Assembly (NCBI GenBank): GCA_041687755.1
Contig: JBDNJM010000034.1
Location: forward strand, 62,001 to 126,000
Source: JBDNJM01 sp041687755
Lineage (GTDB): Bacteria; Planctomycetota; UBA1135; GCA-002686595
Direction: 5' to 3'
Length of the DNA stretch: 64,000 bases
Shown here: piece by piece, positions 9,569 through 18,917 of the stretch
How the letters are laid out: every line of letters begins with the position of its first letter
Position numbering within the stretch: the stretch's first letter is position 1
Position numbers and translations under genes: made by a program
The notes under the pieces: generated by a model
Database searches by the model: none
What the model saw: only the letters and a program-made list of their open reading frames with translations
What the model was told of the DNA's origin: nothing

Positions 9569-10156
9569 GCGGGCTCAAGACCTCTTGCGGGCAGCGGGCG
9601 AGCAAGCTCTCCCACTGAACGCAGGATCGGCAGCGCGGCGCAGTCGGACTCCGGTCCGGCTGCGCCGCACGCCGTTGCTGGCGACCCCCCGCCCCACCGC
9701 CAAACACGGCAGCGCCGAGACCTCGGGTGCCGCGTCGATGACCCGACTTCGCGTCCAATGCACTCCAGGCCCCCGAAGTGCGGCTCGGCCGAACCGGGAC
9801 GCGCCCAGCACTCCCCGACTCCCCATGCCGTCGGGCACGCGGCCCATCCAAGCCGCCCGATTTCGACTCCGGGCGCTCCGTTTCGCGAGGACGGTCGCGG
9901 TGTTAGGCTCCTTCGCCGCTCCGAGGAACCATCTGTTGAGAAAGCCTGGGCAAGGAGTGCGTAGTCGCGCACTTCGCCGGGGGATATTAGCCGAAGGCCG
10001 ACTCTTCTCAGCACTGCCGCGGCCTTCCCAGCACTGCCGCGGCAGCGCGGCGCGTGGGAACGCCCCCGTCTCTTCACTCCGCCTCTCGAGCCTCCGCTGC
10101 ACGAGCCTGCATGGCCCGCGCCGAGGCCTCCGCCCATCCTGGCGAACCGAACCTCC
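9569..10156. other. 588-bp interval between secretin 1 and TPR gene
   Basis: No convincing gene on either strand. It contains the 15-bp-stem inverted repeat at 9635-9668. The remainder is high-GC sequence with no motif I recognise, although a promoter for the TPR genes is likely here. Confidence 0.45.
9635..9668. terminator. Inverted repeat, 15-bp stem and 4-nt loop
   Basis: GCGGCGCAGTCGGAC pairs with GTCCGGCTGCGCCGC (one T-G wobble) around the loop TCCG, 66 bp after the secretin stop. There is no T-run on either side, so it may be a non-canonical terminator or an mRNA 3'-end stabiliser rather than a classical intrinsic terminator. Confidence 0.6.
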
Positions 10157-13111
10157 ATGTCGTACGCGATGCGCACCCGCCGTCAAACCACGCGTCCCTC
10201 CGGTCTCTTGTTCTTAGGACTGGCCGGATGCGGGATCCTAATCAGCGCCCCCGTGAGCTCAGCCCACTCGCTGAACCCCGCCGCCTCCGACAACATCCAG
10301 GAAGACATCGAGTTCGCGCGCGGGCTTGCCACCGACTGGCAGTTCGTGGACCTGGCCCAGGGTGTGCTGGCCTCTATCCCCACCGCCGACCTCGACGCGG
10401 AGGGCAAGGAGCAACTCGAGCTCACCAGCGCCGAAGTGGTGCACCAGGCCGCCCTGGCGACCCCGGATCCGGGCCTGCGCGAGGAGCGCTTCGTTGAGGC
10501 CCTCGACGGCTACCGCAACTTCCTCGGGACCTACACGAATTCGACCTTCACGGAACGTGCCCAGCGCTCCTACGTCGATGTCGGCTCGATCTACGGCCAG
10601 GACATGGCCAGCCGCATCGAGGACACGGTTGGCGAAGAGCGCGAACGCATGCTCAAGGAGGTTGAAGAGCAGCTCACCCAGGTCGCGCGCTTCGCGGGCG
10701 AGATCGTCGACGGAATGACCGGCGTGGACCTCAGCCCCGCGGAAAAGCAGATTTTCTATCGCATGTCCCTGGCCCAGGGCCAGATATTGCTGATCCTCGG
10801 CGGCATCGTCGAGGACGGCAGCTACTACCTCGGGCGCGGCACCGAAGCCATGGAAGCGCTCGGCTACGGCGCGGGCGTCGAGACCGGCTGGGGCATGTCG
10901 GCCTTCAACGTGATGGCGCGCCTCGAAGCCGCCAAGGGCAACCCGGACACCGCCGCCGAGGTGCACTTGTACGTGGTCAGGAACCTGATCGGCGCGAGCG
11001 CCGCCGAGTGGGAAGAGCGCAAGGAGTTCATCGACGCCTCGGCACTGCCGCGCGTCTGGATCTTCTACGAGCGCGAGGCCGCTCCGCTGGTCGAGTCGCT
11101 GCAGGCGGCGGGCCGCGATCAGGAGGCCCTCGACAACGGCCTGCGCTTCTACAACATGCTGCAACAGGAGGGGCTTGAGCTCTCCCCCTCCGGCTACCTC
11201 GGCCTGCTGGCCGTCGGTCGCGCGATGGTCGATCTCGGCGGATTCGTCGGCGGCTCCGAGGCCAAGGGCGACCTGGCCTGGTACCCGACCACGGAAGAAC
11301 TGGAGGCCGCCGGCGTGAGCAAGCGCGACCGCCAGAGCGCCGTCGAGGTCGCGCTCAACCTCGCGACCCGTGTCAACGCGGAGAACCGCGGCAGCTTCCT
11401 GCAGGTCCGCGCCCAGCAGCTGATCTCCGACATTGTCTCGACGCCGGGCGTCGTGGTCAGCGCCGAGACGCTGTTCGAGGCCGCCCAGGGCAGCTACCTG
11501 GCCCGCGACTACACCGACGCGATCGCCGGCCTGCGCCGCGTGATCCCCGCGCTCGAAGACGACGCCGAGCGGCGCCTGATGATGCCCAAGATCCTCTGGC
11601 ACATGGGCGCGGCCCTCGGGTTCGAGGAGCGCAAGCTGGAGGCCGCCATGGCCTTCCGCTCGGCCATCCTGAACTGGCGCGGCGACGAGGAGTACGACTC
11701 CCGCAACGCGAACAGCTACTACTCGATCATGAACGGGCTGCGCAAAGAGCTGCCCGACGCGACCGAGATCCAGTCGATGTGGCGCGACGCCGAGGACTTC
11801 AAGCAGTCGTTGGGATCTGGTGGCGCCGAGGACATCGCTTGGCGCCGCGGAAACAACGCGCTGACCGCCGGGAACTTTGCAGGTGCTCGGCAGCAGTTCG
11901 CCGGCATTACGCCCGACTCCGCCTACTACGAGCCCGGGCTCGTGCGCGCCGCGCGCGCGCTGCAGCAGGATGGTGACCTCGACGGCTCTGAAGCCGAGCT
12001 GCTCGACTACCTCGAGAACTACACCCAGGACCCGAAGAACCGCCTAGGCACCCAGGACGGCGTGCAGAGGCAGCAGCGCAAAGCCGCCGTCGAAGAAGCC
12101 GAGTTCTTCGTGGGAGACATCGCGTTCGAGCGCGAAGACTGGGCCGGCGTGATCGAGCGCCTCGCGCAGTACTCGGGACCCGACGGGTACGCCCTGCAGG
12201 CTTCGACCTACCTCGTCGAGGCCGCTAGCTCTCAGAACGACATCCAGGGCGCCATCCGCTTCCTGGACGAGATGCTCGAGGCCTACCCGGATTCGCCCCT
12301 GACCGGCAAGTCGGCCCTCGACCTCTACAACGCCCTACTCCCGCGCGAGTCGGAGCAGGCCGAGGCCCTCGCCGCCGCGCTCGAAGACGACAGCGTCGAC
12401 GAAGAGCAACTCCGGGCCCTGTCCGCCCCCCTGCGCGAGACCCGCACTCGGATGGCCGAGACCCTGCGCGTCGCGAACAAGTCGGTTGCCGATCCGACCT
12501 TCATCGCCCTGCGCAACGAGGCGAACCTCTGGTTCGAAATCGAGTTCTGGGAAGAGGCGGTCGGGACCTTCACGAAGCTGGAAGAGGCTTTCGGCGAGGA
12601 CGGCTCGGACAAGGAGCGCAACTCCATCGAGCGCAGCATCGCACCGGATCACGCCTCCGCTTTGCTGGAGCTCAAGCGCGTGCAAGAAGCTTTCGACCTG
12701 CTCAGCCCCCTGATTCAGGAACGCGGCGCGGAGGGCAGCACGCCCCCCACCGCCGGAGCGATCATGGCCTACGGGCGTGCGGTCGGCGGTTGGCCCGAGG
12801 GCGACCCCAGCAACCCCACGATTGTCCCGGGCGTCGGCACGCCGGAGGACTTCAGCAAGGCCGTCCAATGGACCCAGAGGCTCGCGGCGCAGTACGACCG
12901 CTTCGAGGGCGACTGGTGGCCGACTCAGGCTCAGCTCGGGATGCTCTACCTCTCCTGGGGCCGGCTCGACTCGAGCAAGCGTGAGTTCGCCAAGAAGCAA
13001 CTCGTGCCGATCCACTCCTCCTTCGGTCCGACCTACCGCGACCTCGCGGAGCAGCTCGGAGACGAGCAGATGGCCGGATACTTCAAGTGGATGTGGTCCC
13101 AAGCCAACTGA
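10157..13111 (+). CDS. Exported TPR-repeat protein, 984 aa
   Basis: A long helical repeat protein with an N-terminal Arg-rich, hydrophobic export signal (SGLLFLGLAGCGILISAP); the Cys could be a lipobox, giving a lipoprotein. The body is a succession of TPR/Sel1-like helices without catalytic motifs, for example FAREDWAGVIERL-like and AIRFLDEMLEAYPDSPLTG segments. An alternative ATG lies at 10169. Its place between a secretin and ExbB/ExbD genes suggests a periplasmic or membrane-anchored scaffold of the same envelope complex, comparable in role to TPR partners (YbgF/CpoB) of Tol-Pal systems. That comparison is an inference from context, not from sequence similarity. Confidence 0.78.
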   Translation: MSYAMRTRRQTTRPSGLLFLGLAGCGILISAPVSSAHSLNPAASDNIQEDIEFARGLATDWQFVDLAQGVLASIPTADLDAEGKEQLELTSAEVVHQAALATPDPGLREERFVEALDGYRNFLGTYTNSTFTERAQRSYVDVGSIYGQDMASRIEDTVGEERERMLKEVEEQLTQVARFAGEIVDGMTGVDLSPAEKQIFYRMSLAQGQILLILGGIVEDGSYYLGRGTEAMEALGYGAGVETGWGMSAFNVMARLEAAKGNPDTAAEVHLYVVRNLIGASAAEWEERKEFIDASALPRVWIFYEREAAPLVESLQAAGRDQEALDNGLRFYNMLQQEGLELSPSGYLGLLAVGRAMVDLGGFVGGSEAKGDLAWYPTTEELEAAGVSKRDRQSAVEVALNLATRVNAENRGSFLQVRAQQLISDIVSTPGVVVSAETLFEAAQGSYLARDYTDAIAGLRRVIPALEDDAERRLMMPKILWHMGAALGFEERKLEAAMAFRSAILNWRGDEEYDSRNANSYYSIMNGLRKELPDATEIQSMWRDAEDFKQSLGSGGAEDIAWRRGNNALTAGNFAGARQQFAGITPDSAYYEPGLVRAARALQQDGDLDGSEAELLDYLENYTQDPKNRLGTQDGVQRQQRKAAVEEAEFFVGDIAFEREDWAGVIERLAQYSGPDGYALQASTYLVEAASSQNDIQGAIRFLDEMLEAYPDSPLTGKSALDLYNALLPRESEQAEALAAALEDDSVDEEQLRALSAPLRETRTRMAETLRVANKSVADPTFIALRNEANLWFEIEFWEEAVGTFTKLEEAFGEDGSDKERNSIERSIAPDHASALLELKRVQEAFDLLSPLIQERGAEGSTPPTAGAIMAYGRAVGGWPEGDPSNPTIVPGVGTPEDFSKAVQWTQRLAAQYDRFEGDWWPTQAQLGMLYLSWGRLDSSKREFAKKQLVPIHSSFGPTYRDLAEQLGDEQMAGYFKWMWSQAN

Positions 13112-13305
13112 GCGATCCTCCAGAGCCCCCGCTTCACCCCCCCCCGGCTTCTCCCACATCGCCTCCCCGGCGAGCCGCAGACTCCGGGCGGGTCGAACAC
13201 GAAGACCGGGGCCCCCTTCCCATCGCTCCCCAGGCGACCGGACCTCCCCCTGACGGGACCCGGTATCCAGGGGCAGCCCCCAGAGCTATGATCTGCCGCG
13301 CTTCA

Positions 13306-14520
13306 ATGAGAACCGTTCCCCAAGCCTCGATTCTGCTAGCCGCCTCGGCCCTCGCACTCGTCCTGCCCGTTGGCGCGTCGGCCGCGGTCACTGCGATGTC
13401 CGCACCGGTGTCCGCAGTCGTATCGGGGTCCAAACTTGCGCCGATCGCCCAGCGCCAGGACCAGGTCGTCGTGCTGCAGCGCGGCTCGGCGGTGCCCTAC
13501 AGCGGCGTCGTGCTTGAGAACACGCTCGCCGGCGTCCTAATGGAGGTCCGCGGCAAGGATAAGCGCTTCAAAGCGGAAGAGGTCCTGCGCGTGGAGTTCC
13601 ACCAGGTCCCGCCCCTTTACAACGAAGCCCGCGGCCTGCTGCGCGCCGGCCTGGCCGCCCAGGCCGCGACCGCGTTCTTGAGCGCGGCCGACGACAGCGA
13701 CGCGAGCGACGCGGTGCGCGCTTCGGCTCAGCTGCGCGCCGTCGAGAGCCTGCTCGGTGCCGGCGCCCAGGACGATCAGGCCTTCGACCGCGCGGCCGAC
13801 CTCGCGGCGACCTTCGCCGCCTCACAGGCCGACAACCGCGAAGTCCCCCACGCGCGCCTGCTCGAGGCGCGCGCCCTGCGGCTCGCCGGCCGCTCCGGCG
13901 ACGCAGCCGCCAAGTACGCCGCCGTGTTCGGCGAAGCCGACGGCGACCAGACCACCGACGGCTACGGCCTGGTCGTCTGCTACGAGGCCGGCCTCGGTGC
14001 CGCGCTCAGCCACCTGGACGCGGGCGACGCCGACGCGGCTCGCCAGGCCTTCAACAAGCTGGATGCAGACCTAACCGGCGTGCTCGCCGGCCTCGATGAT
14101 GACGATCCGCGCGCTGGACGCCTGTCTGCCATCGGGGACCGCGCCTCCCTCTCTGAGGGCTGGGTCCTGCTCGCGGGCGACAAGGCGACCCAGGCGAAGA
14201 GCTACTTCCAGAACCAGCTGGACGCCGCCCCCGACGATAAGCCGATCCTGGCCTCGCTCGCGCGCCTCGGCGTTGCCTTGAGCGCCCAGGCCGCCGGCCA
14301 ACAGCGCGACGCGCAACTCGCCTTCGCCGAAACCAGCGCGACGGCGGTGCCCGACGACGACCTGGTCGCGTCCGCGATGCTCGGCCTGGCTGAGACGACG
14401 CTGGAACTCGGCGATCCGAATGCCCGCAGTACCGCCCGTGCCCTGCTTGAGGAGATCCTCAGCCGGTACGCCGCGACCCCCTCCTTGCGCTCCGCCAACC
14501 AGGCCCTCGCAAACCTCTGA
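13306..14520 (+). CDS. Exported TPR-repeat protein, 404 aa
   Basis: The protein starts MRTVPQASILLAASALALVL and has a clean signal peptide ending near GASAA. Next comes a short beta-rich stretch (DQVVVLQRGSAVPYSGVV...) and then TPR-like helices rich in Ala/Asp. I place the start at the ATG 13306; an in-frame ATG at 13288 is possible, and the frame stays open further upstream without an export signal. It is followed after 184 bp by exbB and preceded by the larger TPR gene. It is probably a periplasmic accessory protein of the ExbB/ExbD motor. No enzymatic residues are visible. Confidence 0.75.
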   Translation: MRTVPQASILLAASALALVLPVGASAAVTAMSAPVSAVVSGSKLAPIAQRQDQVVVLQRGSAVPYSGVVLENTLAGVLMEVRGKDKRFKAEEVLRVEFHQVPPLYNEARGLLRAGLAAQAATAFLSAADDSDASDAVRASAQLRAVESLLGAGAQDDQAFDRAADLAATFAASQADNREVPHARLLEARALRLAGRSGDAAAKYAAVFGEADGDQTTDGYGLVVCYEAGLGAALSHLDAGDADAARQAFNKLDADLTGVLAGLDDDDPRAGRLSAIGDRASLSEGWVLLAGDKATQAKSYFQNQLDAAPDDKPILASLARLGVALSAQAAGQQRDAQLAFAETSATAVPDDDLVASAMLGLAETTLELGDPNARSTARALLEEILSRYAATPSLRSANQALANL

Positions 14521-14704
14521 TTTGACCCCCCTGCGACGCACGCACCCACTTGGTGCACTGCGGCGCGACTCTTTTTCTCTCCGTCTCGCGGACGAGCGAC
14601 TCCTGAAGACCCGACGGGTCCCTCCAACGAGCCCGCCCTCCAAGACAGACGACTCACTCCCCCCCAAAGCAGCCCCACCAGGTCCCGACGCCCACCCCAC
14701 AGGC

Positions 14705-15475
14705 ATGAACATCGACATTCAAACCCCCGGCAACGCGCGCCGGGCCCTGATCCGCACCTTCGCAGCCGTGGCGCTGCTGCTCACGTTCTCCGGCATTGCC
14801 TTCGCGTTCCAGGACGCGGCCCCGGCACCCGAGCCCGCGAAGGGCAAAGGCATCGGCGAACTGATCATCGCTTCCGGCGCCTTCGGCTGGTTTCTGATCG
14901 CCCTCTCCGTGCTTGCGCTCACGCTCGTTATCGAAGCTTTCGTCAGCCTCAAGCGCGACAAGCTGGCTCCGCCGGAACTCATCGACGAGGTCCAGGCGCT
15001 GTTCGACGAAGGCGAGTACCAGGCCGCGATGGAGCTCTGCGAGAACGAGCCCACCTTCTTCACCCGCGTCTGCGGCGCGGGCATCACGAAGATCGGCCAC
15101 GACTTCGAAGTCATCGAAAAAGCGATCGAGGAGATGGGCGACGAAGAGTCCATCCGCCTGCACCAGAAGATCGGCTGGCTGGCGCTGATCTCGAACGTGG
15201 CGCCCATGATCGGCCTCCTCGGAACGGTCTCCGGAATGGTCGAGGCGTTCGACGCCATCGCGACCACCGGCGGGCAGGCCTCCCCGGCCGAGCTCGCCAG
15301 CGGTATCTCTAAGGCGCTCCTCACGACCATGTTTGGTCTGATCGTCGCCATCCCGACGACCGCCGCCTTCGCGTACCTGAGGAACAACCTGATCCGCTCG
15401 ATCATCGAGGTCGGCGCGATCATCGAAGATCTCTTCGAGCGCTTCCGTCCCGGCGAAGCCGAGACCGGACGGTAG
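14705..15475 (+). CDS. MotA/TolQ/ExbB proton channel subunit
   Basis: A 256-residue inner-membrane protein of the ExbB/TolQ family, the pentameric stator that, with ExbD dimers, converts proton-motive force into periplasmic work. It has an N-terminal hydrophobic segment (residues 17-35) resembling a signal peptide, a second membrane helix (about 54-75), a cytoplasmic region with acidic helices, and the signature pair of helices (WLALISNVAPMIGLLGTVSGMVEAF and ALLTTMFGLIVAIPTTAAFAYL). The Thr/Ala-rich pore-facing residues are as expected. Three ExbD genes follow. Which cargo or outer-membrane partner it powers is not shown by the sequence; the flanking secretin lipoproteins are candidates. Confidence 0.92.
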   Translation: MNIDIQTPGNARRALIRTFAAVALLLTFSGIAFAFQDAAPAPEPAKGKGIGELIIASGAFGWFLIALSVLALTLVIEAFVSLKRDKLAPPELIDEVQALFDEGEYQAAMELCENEPTFFTRVCGAGITKIGHDFEVIEKAIEEMGDEESIRLHQKIGWLALISNVAPMIGLLGTVSGMVEAFDAIATTGGQASPAELASGISKALLTTMFGLIVAIPTTAAFAYLRNNLIRSIIEVGAIIEDLFERFRPGEAETGR

Positions 15476-15773
15476 GCCGACCGGCCGGGGCTGAGGCCGG
15501 GGGCCTGCCCCGGGCCCAGGCCTTGGCCCGCTGTTTCCGTCCCCGCGAGCGAGTGCCTCCGCACGCGCAACGCGGCCCGGAGACCCTGCTGCGTCTCCTC
15601 ACGATCGCAGCACCACGAGCATCCCTGAACGGGGAAGCCTCCCTCTGGGGCATTCCCCCGAGGGGCGCCGCCCCTTACCGAAGGGTCGCGTAACTCGCCC
15701 TCCCGTCGTGGGGTAGACCCTCCAGGGGCCTGACGCGACTCGCCCCTCTGCCGCGCGCTCGGCTCACTCCACC

Positions 15774-15871
15774 GCTCCCCAGGGGCCGCTCCCCAGGGGC
15801 CGCTCCCCAGGGGCCGCTCCCCAGGGGCCGCTCCCCAGGGGCCGCTCCCCAGGGGCCGCTCCCCAGGGGCC
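15774..15871. repeat. 14-bp perfect minisatellite (7 copies) between exbB and exbD1
   Basis: Seven identical copies of GCTCCCCAGGGGCC follow one another, with an eighth partial copy that degrades into CCCCCCTGG. Each unit contains the self-complementary core CCCC-A-GGGG, so the transcript could form many short hairpins. The array ends about 67 bp before the exbD1 ATG, inside the presumed operon. Confidence 0.95.
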
Positions 15872-15938
15872 GCTCCCCCCTGGAGCAGCCTGCCGCCGCG
15901 CCCGCCACGACCCCGACCGACCCGACGATTCCGGAAGC

Positions 15939-16433
15939 ATGAACATCAACAAGCACGACTCCGAGACCGAAATGGAGATGAACATGACGCCGATGATCGA
16001 CGTGGTGTTCTTGCTGATCATCTTCTTCATGATCATCACGGACCTCAGCCAGCAGGAGCTCGAAGAGCTCGAACTGCCGCAGGCCACGGTCGCCGTCGAG
16101 GACAAGCCGGACCCCGAGGCCAACCGCCCCATCCTGAACATCCTTCAGGACGGCACCGTGATCGTGAAGCGCGAGGTGATCTACGACCCCGAGCTCGACG
16201 ACTACACGCTGATCCAGGAGTACCTGGCGAAGAAGGCGGCCCAAATGGAGAAGGAGACGCTCGACAACGGCCTGGTCGTTCCGAGTGAAGCTCTCCTGAT
16301 CCGCGCCGACGAGAACTCCCCGTTCAAGATGATCCAGAAGGTCATGGCCCTCTGTGGCCTGAAGGGCATCCAGATCTGGAAGGTCGAACTCGCCGCCTCG
16401 ATTCCGGAAGACGCGAAGCCGCCGCAGCCCTGA
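15939..16433 (+). CDS. ExbD/TolR family protein 1
   Basis: A 164-residue single-span protein. After a short acidic N-terminus the membrane helix NMTPMIDVVFLLIIFFMI carries the conserved proton-binding Asp near residue 21. A periplasmic domain of about 120 residues follows and ends with the ExbD-type fold (SEALLIRADENSPFKMIQKVMALCGLKG). It would act with the upstream ExbB as the moving rod that couples proton flow to periplasmic force. This paralogue is the most divergent of the three: its helix reads VVFLLIIFFM, where the other two read VTFLLLIFFM. Confidence 0.92.
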   Translation: MNINKHDSETEMEMNMTPMIDVVFLLIIFFMIITDLSQQELEELELPQATVAVEDKPDPEANRPILNILQDGTVIVKREVIYDPELDDYTLIQEYLAKKAAQMEKETLDNGLVVPSEALLIRADENSPFKMIQKVMALCGLKGIQIWKVELAASIPEDAKPPQP

Positions 16434-16563
16434 TCGCCGACGTCCTCGCCCCCGAACGCCCGGCGATGCCAAGGCCGACCCGAGCCCTACCCGGCCGAGG
16501 TCGCCCCCGCCGAGCCCCCTTCACTGAGCCACCTTCACCGGCTACGCACCCAAGTCCAGTCCG

Positions 16564-17106
16564 ATGAGCAACCGCCGCAAGCAACGCCTCGAAGAGAACA
16601 CGAAGAACAACGCTGACATGGAGATGACGCCGATGATCGACGTCACCTTTCTGCTGCTGATCTTCTTCATGTGCACGATCAAGTTCAAAACCCTCGAGGG
16701 CAAGCTCTCGGCCTACCTGCCGAAGGACAAGGGCGTGAACCCGGTGCCGCAGGACGAGCCGCCGGAGCCGCCGATCGAGGTCAAGCTGAACGTGCGCAAG
16801 GAAGGCACGAAGCTAGGGCCCCGCGGTAAAGAGGTCTACAACCCCAACAACTCGAAGCATTCGCGCTTCACGTTCGCCAGCGACCGCGAGATCACGATCC
16901 GTGTCGAGGCCAAGGAATACGCGACGGTTGATCTCGCGTTCGAACGCCTCGTGGTGCTGCACGCCGATGAGTTCCAGCGCGAGCGCGGCGTGAAGATCGA
17001 CGCCCGCGACGGGATCGTCTACGACGACGTCGTCCGCCTGCTGGACGCGGTCATCAAGGCAGGGTTCACCGCGGTCGAATTCGAGGGCTACTACGAGCCC
17101 GAGTAG
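16564..17106 (+). CDS. ExbD/TolR family protein 2
   Basis: A 180-residue ExbD. The helix motif is MEMTPMIDVTFLLLIFFMCT, with the proton-carrying Asp near residue 25, followed by a Lys/Pro-rich periplasmic linker (LSAYLPKDKGVNPVPQDEPPEPP) and the C-terminal domain. Its last part, ARDGIVYDDVVRLLDAVIKAG, is the template that shows what ExbD3 has lost. It lies 130 bp after exbD1. A C10 tract follows the stop (17111-17120), then the hairpin at 17175-17207, so most transcripts may end here. Confidence 0.93.
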   Translation: MSNRRKQRLEENTKNNADMEMTPMIDVTFLLLIFFMCTIKFKTLEGKLSAYLPKDKGVNPVPQDEPPEPPIEVKLNVRKEGTKLGPRGKEVYNPNNSKHSRFTFASDREITIRVEAKEYATVDLAFERLVVLHADEFQRERGVKIDARDGIVYDDVVRLLDAVIKAGFTAVEFEGYYEPE

Positions 17107-17472
17107 ATCGCCCCCCCCCCACCGCGCGTCGCGCGCCCCGTCGGGGCTCGAGGCGCAACGAGAGACCGGCACGCACAGGCCGCTTCGTCCAGGACGAAGC
17201 GGCCTGTTGCCTTGTGGCCTCGGGACCGGCTTCAGCACGCGGGGCCGCTTCCAGCATGCGGGCGGACGCGCAACTCCCTCTCCCCCGCCGAGTAGATCCT
17301 GCAGCGCGTCCGCCAGGGGCGGGGCCTGGAGTCGGCGAATCGGCTCCTCGCGGGTCGCTCTCGCTCTCCCTACGCCAGGAGTCCTGCGCTCCGCTCCGGC
17401 CGACCGCGTGGATTCCCGGCCGCTCACCCCAGAACCACTCAGCCCAATACCGCTGCCCCGCAGCGCCCCAAC
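17107..17472. other. 366-bp interval between exbD2 and exbD3
   Basis: It contains a C10 homopolymer (17111-17120) and the terminator-like hairpin at 17175-17207. No coding character is seen. The hairpin implies that exbD3 needs either readthrough or its own promoter. Confidence 0.5.
17175..17207 (+). terminator. Terminator-like hairpin, 16-bp perfect stem
   Basis: ACAGGCCGCTTCGTCC is followed after one base by its exact reverse complement. The T-content after the stem is weak (TGCCTT). It lies 69 bp after the exbD2 stop. Confidence 0.7.
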
Positions 17473-17949
17473 ATGACCCGACCTCAGACCCGGCCCGATG
17501 GAACCGCCAGTCGCCGCGATGGCGAGCTGGAGATGACGCCGATGATCGACGTCACGTTTCTGTTGCTGATTTTCTTCATGTGCACCCTGAACTTCCGGAC
17601 CCTGGAAGGTCATCTCAGCGCTTACTTGCCGAAGGATGCCGGCGTGAACGACGGACTGCCCGCGGAACCGCCCACCCCTCCGATCGACCTCGAAGTGATC
17701 GCCACCGCCGCGGGCGGCCAGGCCTTCCTGAGCTACCGGCTCGAGGGGCAGGACCTCGGCAACTTGGACGCCCTGGCCCTGCGCCTGGCGGGCCTGCGTG
17801 CCGAGCAGGTCGCGCTTTCCGCGGCCGCACGGGAGGTGAAGCTCGACGCGAGCGAGGGCGTGGGCTAGGGCGACGTGATCGCCGTGGTGGACCTCGTCGT
17901 GGCCGCGGGGTTCGAAGAGTTGAGATTCGCGGCGCCTCGAACCCTCTGA
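17473..17949 (+). pseudogene. ExbD/TolR protein 3, interrupted by in-frame TAG
   Basis: Residues 1-131 are a clear ExbD closely related to exbD2: the helix ELEMTPMIDVTFLLLIFFMCT with its proton Asp, then the LSAYLPKDAGVN linker. Translation meets TAG at 17866-17868 within DASEGVG*GDVIAVV. The same frame then continues for 26 more residues to a TGA at 17947-17949, giving VDLVVAAGFEELRF, the expected end of an ExbD. Aligned with exbD2 (ARDGIVYDDVV), the TAG sits at a Tyr position, one base from TAC or TAT. Either the gene is truncated at 131 residues, or it is read through, or one base is wrong in the sequence. Confidence 0.85.
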
Positions 17950-18917
17950 TCCTTGCCCGGCTTTGGGCCGACTCCGGGTCTGCTCAACGTGCGCGCGGCG
18001 GGTCCAGTGCATCGAGCAGAACCGCTCCAGTGCGACGGCCGCCGGAATTCGGTCCCGCGGGTGACCGATACCGTGCGCCCGCTCGCCCCCGGCGGCGCGC
18101 CGCCCTCCGCTCGGCCGCTGGGAGGCTCCACAACGGCGCCGGAGCCCTTCGGGGCTCGAATCTTCCGGACGACCGTTCGCTGCGCCCGTTGGGCCCCTGC
18201 GGAGCCTCGTTCGAGCGGCTCGATCCGGGCGGATTGCGCCCCTTGCACGACGTTCTGGAAACCGCTGCGAATCCCAGGGATAGAGGCCCCCGGCCGCCGA
18301 ACCGAACTTTGCATCCGCCGCCGGCTCGGCGCCCTTCGGGAGCCGAGCGAAGGCCCCTTCATTAGGCCCTCGCGGCGCTAGTCAGGCCCCCGGTCAGTTG
18401 CTATCGTTCGCCCCCATAGCCCCCCCCGGGGGGACCCAGAAGTGAGCACCGCGCGCCGGTGACTCGCATCGAACGGCTCCGGGGATCTCCCCCTCGAAGC
18501 CACCCGAGAGGCCAGAGTCCCCCCCCCCTGCGAGCGCCGCTCGCAGCGTAGGAGTCTCCACCTCACCCTTCAGTCCCCCCCGCCCTTCCCCGCGAGGCGC
18601 TCGAGCAGCGCATCGCCCCAACTCCCGACCCCCAGGGCCGAGCTGCCGCGAAGTCGCTGCCGCCACGGGTTCGACCTCCGAGCGATGATCTGCGCGTTCG
18701 CCGCGCTGGACCTCGCGACCGAAGCCGATCCCGCACCTTGAGAGTCCAGCTACCCCAGAGCCCCCCCCCGACGTCGTTCAACTCGTGCGCTCGCGTCCGT
18801 GCCCCGTTCCGGGGGACGCCCGCTTTTGGAACCCCACTCCTGGGGGACACGCGCCACGAACCCTTGAATCCTCTGCCCCCCGGAGGAAGACGCGCGTCGG
18901 ATCTAGAGACGAAGCCC
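17950..18917. other. 968-bp non-coding interval before secretin 2
   Basis: No supported gene. It carries an imperfect hairpin at 18324-18348 (GCTCGGC...GCCGAGC with an inner CCC-TTC-GGG) and several C-runs: 18420-18427 (C8 followed by G6), 18519-18528 (C10), 18575-18581 (C7) and 18761-18769 (C9). It probably holds the exbD3 3' end and a promoter and leader for secretin 2. Confidence 0.5.

Noticed and set aside
15774..15871. CRISPR array
   Set aside because: Units follow each other directly without spacers and no cas genes are near; it is a simple tandem repeat. The Gly/Pro-rich frame on the other strand has no independent support either.
17950..18917. Further protein gene between exbD3 and secretin 2
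   Set aside because: All frames are Arg/Pro/Ser-rich, lack start context and overlap each other; homopolymers and hairpins suggest non-coding sequence.
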